Of a DNA stretch of 64,000 bases, positions 60,544 to 64,000 are shown in pieces. The DNA comes from Paenibacillus sp. USDA918EY. GTDB lineage: Bacteria; Bacillota; Bacilli; Paenibacillales; Paenibacillaceae. The stretch is taken from contig NZ_WTWY01000019.1 in the NCBI RefSeq assembly GCF_009870825.1, positions 1 to 64,000 on the forward strand, in the 5' to 3' direction. The stretch's first letter is position 1, and each line of letters begins with the position of its first letter. Both the position numbers and the translations under genes were made by a program. The notes beneath the pieces are model-generated. The model was not told where the DNA came from, did not search any database, and was given only the letters and a program-made list of their open reading frames with translations.

Positions 60544-61440
60544 CTACTCATTATTAGTTTCAATTTTATTTATATCCAATTTAACCATTTTTGACAAATC
60601 ATGAAAGAATAAATAATTATCTACAATACTAATGTACCAAGATTTTATTTGATTGATCTCCGCTCTGTTAGTACCATCCTTTTTAACGCGAACTAAGTTT
60701 TGCTTCTTCGAAACATCACTATAATAAATCCAATCGCCATTAACATTAATAAATTTTGGATTATCATCTGATAATTTGGTAAGTTCCGTCCCATCGATTT
60801 TCATTTTATATAGTTTTTGATTGAAGTTAAAATACATCCAATCACCATCAATATTTAAATCATTTATTTGTTTTCCTGTTAACAGTTTCTTCTTTGATTG
60901 CCCTTCCAAATCGACTTTAATTAATTTATTGTAGTATGAAGTATAGTAAATCGAATCGCCACTCACAACAATTTGACTTGCATGGTCATTGTTCAATTGT
61001 TTCTTCTCAGACCCATCAGTTTTCATTTTAAATATGAATCCATCTTGATAACCATTATTAGTATAGTAAATATATTCACCTTTCACGTTAACATGAAACG
61101 CAGAATTCGCAAGAACTTGTTTGTCGGATCCATCTAGTTTAACTCTAGTTAATTTCCAACCATCAGAGTAATAGAAGTATTCGTCTTTTATATTAATATA
61201 CGCAGGATGGCCATCAATAATTTTGGTCTTTTCACTTCCATCCTTTTTTATTTTGTAAAGCCCCCCCGCTTGGGAAAAACTTGAGTAATATATCCAATCA
61301 TCAGTGCTTGCATAATACCCCCAGTTGTTTATGTTACCGACACTATTCCCTCGTTCAAAATCTTCATCAATTGCATAAGCGGCGTTTAAGTTTACAAATA
61401 GTATTAGTATTAACAAAACTAACATTGTCTTTTTCGTCAT
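60544..61440 (-). CDS. Secreted DUF5050 beta-propeller protein
   Basis: 298 residues. Signal peptide (KKTMLVLLILILFVNLNAAYA). Then seven or so repeats of the kind ... YYSDGWKLTRVKLDGSDKQVL, YIYYTNNGYQDGFIFKMKTDGSEKKQL and WIYYSDVSKKQNLVRVKKDGTNR, the DUF5050 pattern. It is a probable beta-propeller outside the cell. AGGTGACTTTTCG precedes the ATG. AT-rich like the other genes of this region. Confidence 0.85.
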   Translation of the reverse strand: MTKKTMLVLLILILFVNLNAAYAIDEDFERGNSVGNINNWGYYASTDDWIYYSSFSQAGGLYKIKKDGSEKTKIIDGHPAYINIKDEYFYYSDGWKLTRVKLDGSDKQVLANSAFHVNVKGEYIYYTNNGYQDGFIFKMKTDGSEKKQLNNDHASQIVVSGDSIYYTSYYNKLIKVDLEGQSKKKLLTGKQINDLNIDGDWMYFNFNQKLYKMKIDGTELTKLSDDNPKFINVNGDWIYYSDVSKKQNLVRVKKDGTNRAEINQIKSWYISIVDNYLFFHDLSKMVKLDINKIETNNE

Positions 61441-61646
61441 CGAAAAGTCACCTCAATATATGAATTTGTTTCGGGCATTTCAGTTAACTCTTATTCTACG
61501 AATTTCACTATACTTCCTCCATGAAAGAGATTTGCGATATTTGTGATATATAACATTGTTATTAGAGACGAAACTTAAATCCCCGCTTTTAAACGTTTTA
61601 AATTTCAACCACACTACCGTCAACGTTTACATAAACCAACAAAAAA

Positions 61647-61666
61647 CCGCCCGCAAAAGCGGACGG
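61647..61666 (-). terminator. Terminator of the ABC exporter operon
   Basis: CCGCCCGC pairs with GCGGACGG around AAAA; on the minus strand TTTTTTG follows. It is about 105 bp after the exporter stop. The rest of 61441-61769 shows no gene; it is AT-rich and may hold the DUF5050 promoter. Confidence 0.75.
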
Positions 61667-61769
61667 CCAATACTAGATCATTAGTGCTGTACAGAGTATA
61701 GACAATTTATAACGTTTATTGGAACCTCAACTGAAAATCAGTCGAACTAATAATAAAACAGCTCGAACA

Positions 61770-63620
61770 TCAAATCGCCCTTTTGAACTGGCTATTATAT
61801 AGCTCAAAGTAAACGCCCTGCAGTTTCAGCAGCTCCTCATGACTGCCCTGCTCGGCAATCCGTCCGTTTTGGATAACGAGGATTCGGTCCGCGTCTTGAA
61901 TCGTGCTGAGCCTATGGGCGATGACGAAGCTGGTGCGTCCTTTCATCAGCGTTTTCATGGCCTGCTGGATATGCATTTCGGTACGCGTGTCCACGCTGCT
62001 GGTTGCTTCGTCCAGGATCAAGATGGCCGGATCGGCGAGGATCGCGCGTGCGATGGTTAGCAGCTGGCGCTGGCCATGGCTTAAACTGCCGCCTTCCGCG
62101 CCAAGCATCGTATCATAGCCATGCGAAAGCCTGGCGATGAACCCGTCGGCGTTGGCAAGCTTCGCCGCCTCTTCGACTTCTTGGTCGGTCGCATCGAGGC
62201 GGCCAAACCGGATATTTTCCCGGATGGTCCCGGAAAATACATGCGCGTCTTGAAGCACCATGCCAAGCTGGCCGCGAAGTTCGTTTTTGTCCATTTTCCG
62301 GATGTCCACACCGTCTATTAGCACCGTGCCTTCACTGATTTCATAAAACCGGGTCAGCAGGTTGACGATCGTTGTTTTTCCCGCGCCAGTTGGTCCGACA
62401 AGGGCGATTTTCTCGCCCGGATTCGCTTGGAAGCTCACACCGCTAAGAATAGGCGAATCCGGCTTATAGCCGAAGGATACGTCCCGAAAAACAACCTCTC
62501 CTCGCAGCCGCGGAAGTTTGACATGCTTCTGTGCATGATCGAATTCGGACCCCATATCCATGACTTCAAAAACGCGTTCCGCTCCGGCGATCGCCGACTG
62601 GATCAAATTGTACTGGTTGGCAAGCTCGGAAATCGGACGGCCGAATTGCCTCGAATAGTTCAGGAAGCTGACGATGACCCCGACCGTGGCCATGCCATGA
62701 AATGCCATCCAACCGCCGACGCCGGCGATCAGCGCAAAGTTGAGGTTGTTGATCATGTTCATGACCGGGCCGACAAGCCCGGAAACGATCTGCGCCTTGA
62801 TGCCGTATTTGTTCAGCTCGCCGCTGAGCTTGCGGAACCGTTTGGCTTCGGTCTCTTCCCTCCGGTATTGTTTGACCACCTTCAAGCCGCTTACCGTCTC
62901 TTCGATAAAGCCGTTCAGCTCGCCCAAATGCCGCTGCTGGTTTTTAAAATAAATCCGGCTGAATCCGGAAATTTTCCGGCTTGCCAGCAGAACGAGCGGG
63001 ACGGTCACCATCGCGACAACCGTCAAGGGGATGTTCAGCATCAGCATAATAACGAGCGAACCGCTGAGCGTGATCAAGCTGTTTAACAGCTGCGTTACGC
63101 TTTGGTTCAGCGTGTTGGCGACATTATCGATGTCGTTTGTTGCCCGGCTCATCAGTTCCCCGTTTGCATGCGTGTCAAAAAACCGCACGGGCAGCTGATG
63201 GTATTTGGCAAACAGGTCGCGCCGCAGCTCAAACACGGTTTTTTGCGAAACGGCCGTCATGACGTACGCCTGCACCCAAGCGATCACGCTTCCAAGCACA
63301 TAAATCCCCAGAAGAAGCAGACAAAACCGGACAAGCCCGCTAAAATCGCCGGGAATCACCGCCTTATCGATCGCTTTTCCGATCAAGTACGGCCCGATTA
63401 GTGATACAACCGCGTTTAATACGGTAAACACGTACACCGTAATAAGTCCTGCCCGCTGGCGATTCAAATACGACCAGATGCGCCGAATTGTAGCGCCGCG
63501 GTTTTTGGCTCGAACCTTCGGCACTTGTCCCCGTCCAGGCCCTGTGCCCGGCGGTCCGCCCCCCAAACCGCCTGGACGACCAGGGATCGGCATCGGCGTT
63601 CGGTTATGTAGACTAGACAT
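61770..63620 (-). CDS. ABC exporter half-transporter (multidrug/lipid type)
   Basis: 616 residues. After a Pro/Gly-rich N-terminus (MPIPGRPGGLGGGPPGTGPGRGQVP) there is a six-helix membrane domain (about 50-330) and an ATPase domain (about 360-616): Walker A GPTGAGKTT, Q-loop MVLQDAHVFSGTIRENIRFG, signature SLSHGQRQ, Walker B ILILDEATSSVDTRTE, H-loop VIAHRLSTIQDAD. GGAGAGGAGGCGCCTT precedes the ATG, which overlaps the upstream partner by eight bases. The two proteins form a heterodimer as in YfiBC/YknUV-type exporters. Substrate unknown. Confidence 0.93.
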   Translation of the reverse strand: MSSLHNRTPMPIPGRPGGLGGGPPGTGPGRGQVPKVRAKNRGATIRRIWSYLNRQRAGLITVYVFTVLNAVVSLIGPYLIGKAIDKAVIPGDFSGLVRFCLLLLGIYVLGSVIAWVQAYVMTAVSQKTVFELRRDLFAKYHQLPVRFFDTHANGELMSRATNDIDNVANTLNQSVTQLLNSLITLSGSLVIMLMLNIPLTVVAMVTVPLVLLASRKISGFSRIYFKNQQRHLGELNGFIEETVSGLKVVKQYRREETEAKRFRKLSGELNKYGIKAQIVSGLVGPVMNMINNLNFALIAGVGGWMAFHGMATVGVIVSFLNYSRQFGRPISELANQYNLIQSAIAGAERVFEVMDMGSEFDHAQKHVKLPRLRGEVVFRDVSFGYKPDSPILSGVSFQANPGEKIALVGPTGAGKTTIVNLLTRFYEISEGTVLIDGVDIRKMDKNELRGQLGMVLQDAHVFSGTIRENIRFGRLDATDQEVEEAAKLANADGFIARLSHGYDTMLGAEGGSLSHGQRQLLTIARAILADPAILILDEATSSVDTRTEMHIQQAMKTLMKGRTSFVIAHRLSTIQDADRILVIQNGRIAEQGSHEELLKLQGVYFELYNSQFKRAI

Positions 63621-64000
63621 AAGGCGCCTCCTCTCCGTTCAGCTGCGAGTGCAAAATGTCTTGGTATATTCCGCTGTTCCGTCTGAGCTCTTCATGGGTG
63701 CCTTGGGCCACGATCCGGCCGTTTTCCAAAATCAGGATGAGGTCGGCGTCAATAACGGATGACACGCGTTGAGCAATCAAAAGGTTGGTGCTGCTCTGCA
63801 TCTCCGTTTTTAACAGCTGCCTGACCCGGGATTCGGTAGCCGCATCAAGCGCGCTGGTGCTGTCGTCCATGATAAGAATTGTTGGCCGGATGAGCAGTGC
63901 CCTTGCGATCGCGAGCCGCTGCTTCTGCCCGCCGGAGAGGTTGATCCCGCGCTGGCCAAGCACGGTGTCATACCCTTGCGGAAGCTCCGAAATGAAGCCG
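63613..64000 (-). CDS. ABC exporter partner, C-terminal part (runs off the window)
   Basis: The C-terminal ~129 residues of a second half-transporter: GFISELPQGYDTVLGQRG, signature NLSGGQKQR, Walker B ILIMDDSTSALDAATESR, and LLIAQRVSSVIDADLILIL. In the catalytic Walker B position it has MDD (Asp instead of Glu) with DSTSAL, and the H-loop has Q (AQRVSS) instead of His, so this site is degenerate, as in heterodimeric exporters with one inactive site. The rest of the gene lies beyond 64000. It couples to the downstream gene by eight bases. Confidence 0.9.
   Translation of the reverse strand, partial: GFISELPQGYDTVLGQRGINLSGGQKQRLAIARALLIRPTILIMDDSTSALDAATESRVRQLLKTEMQSSTNLLIAQRVSSVIDADLILILENGRIVAQGTHEELRRNSGIYQDILHSQLNGEEAPYV

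Noticed and set aside
1-64000. tRNA or rRNA genes
   Set aside because: No cloverleaf with GGTTCRANNCC-type T-arm or rRNA segments recognised on either strand.

Overview
The window looks like chromosome from a Gram-positive, spore-forming member of the Paenibacillaceae, most likely Paenibacillus. The evidence is strong GGAGG-type ribosome binding sites, medium GC in the core genes, lipobox-bearing ABC substrate-binding proteins, a surface protein with three C-terminal SLH domains, AzlCD, and a ComA/ComB pair with an MFS gene like the sulfolactate locus of spore formers. This is inference from gene content; no rRNA or marker gene is present.

Layout: 0.4-2.5 kb (minus) carries a BpsA-type aminopropyltransferase, a damaged ArsR regulator and an AHSA1 protein. 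3.0-5.2 kb is a polar amino acid ABC transporter with fused binding protein and permease. 5.6-10.7 kb is an Fe3+/2-aminoethylphosphonate-type ABC operon ending in a beta-CASP metallo-beta-lactamase protein, with a divergent LysR gene. 12-13.7 kb holds a secreted CYTH-like protein, an SDR fragment and an ABM protein. 13.7-14.7 kb is a decayed IS200/IS605 element that keeps a TnpB guide-RNA-like end. 14.7-23 kb is a hybrid histidine kinase split by a one-base deletion in a G run, a REC-BTAD response regulator and a 1299-residue SLH surface protein. 23-28.5 kb has a P450, a DAO-family oxidase, AzlCD and a CPBP protein. 28.6-33.3 kb is a MarR-arylsulfotransferase-SsuABC-type operon for organosulfur scavenging. 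33.7-37.9 kb has an MFS exporter, a DrrAB-type exporter and a regulator with two MerR domains. 38-41.1 kb is the sulfolactate locus (ComB, MFS, ComA). 49.5-55.1 kb is a hydantoin/nucleobase-type catabolic operon with a PucR regulator. 61.8 kb to the end is a heterodimeric ABC exporter.

The most unusual part is 44.5-49.4 kb and 56.7-60.5 kb. Small, AT-rich, unrelated genes (CPBP protease, P-loop kinase, DUF2262-like, YoaP-type GNAT, NTase, DinB, MNT/HEPN remnant, an HTH-DnaA domain I fusion, methyltransferase-like protein) are separated by ten related 65-165 bp imperfect palindromes. The palindromes begin TAAC(G) and end GTTA. Their arms pair within each copy although the arm sequence differs between copies. 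The architecture of one or two genes per palindrome resembles an integron cassette array without an integrase (CALIN-like), or a MITE/REP family that gathers in accessory DNA. This is the strongest candidate for an undescribed system here.
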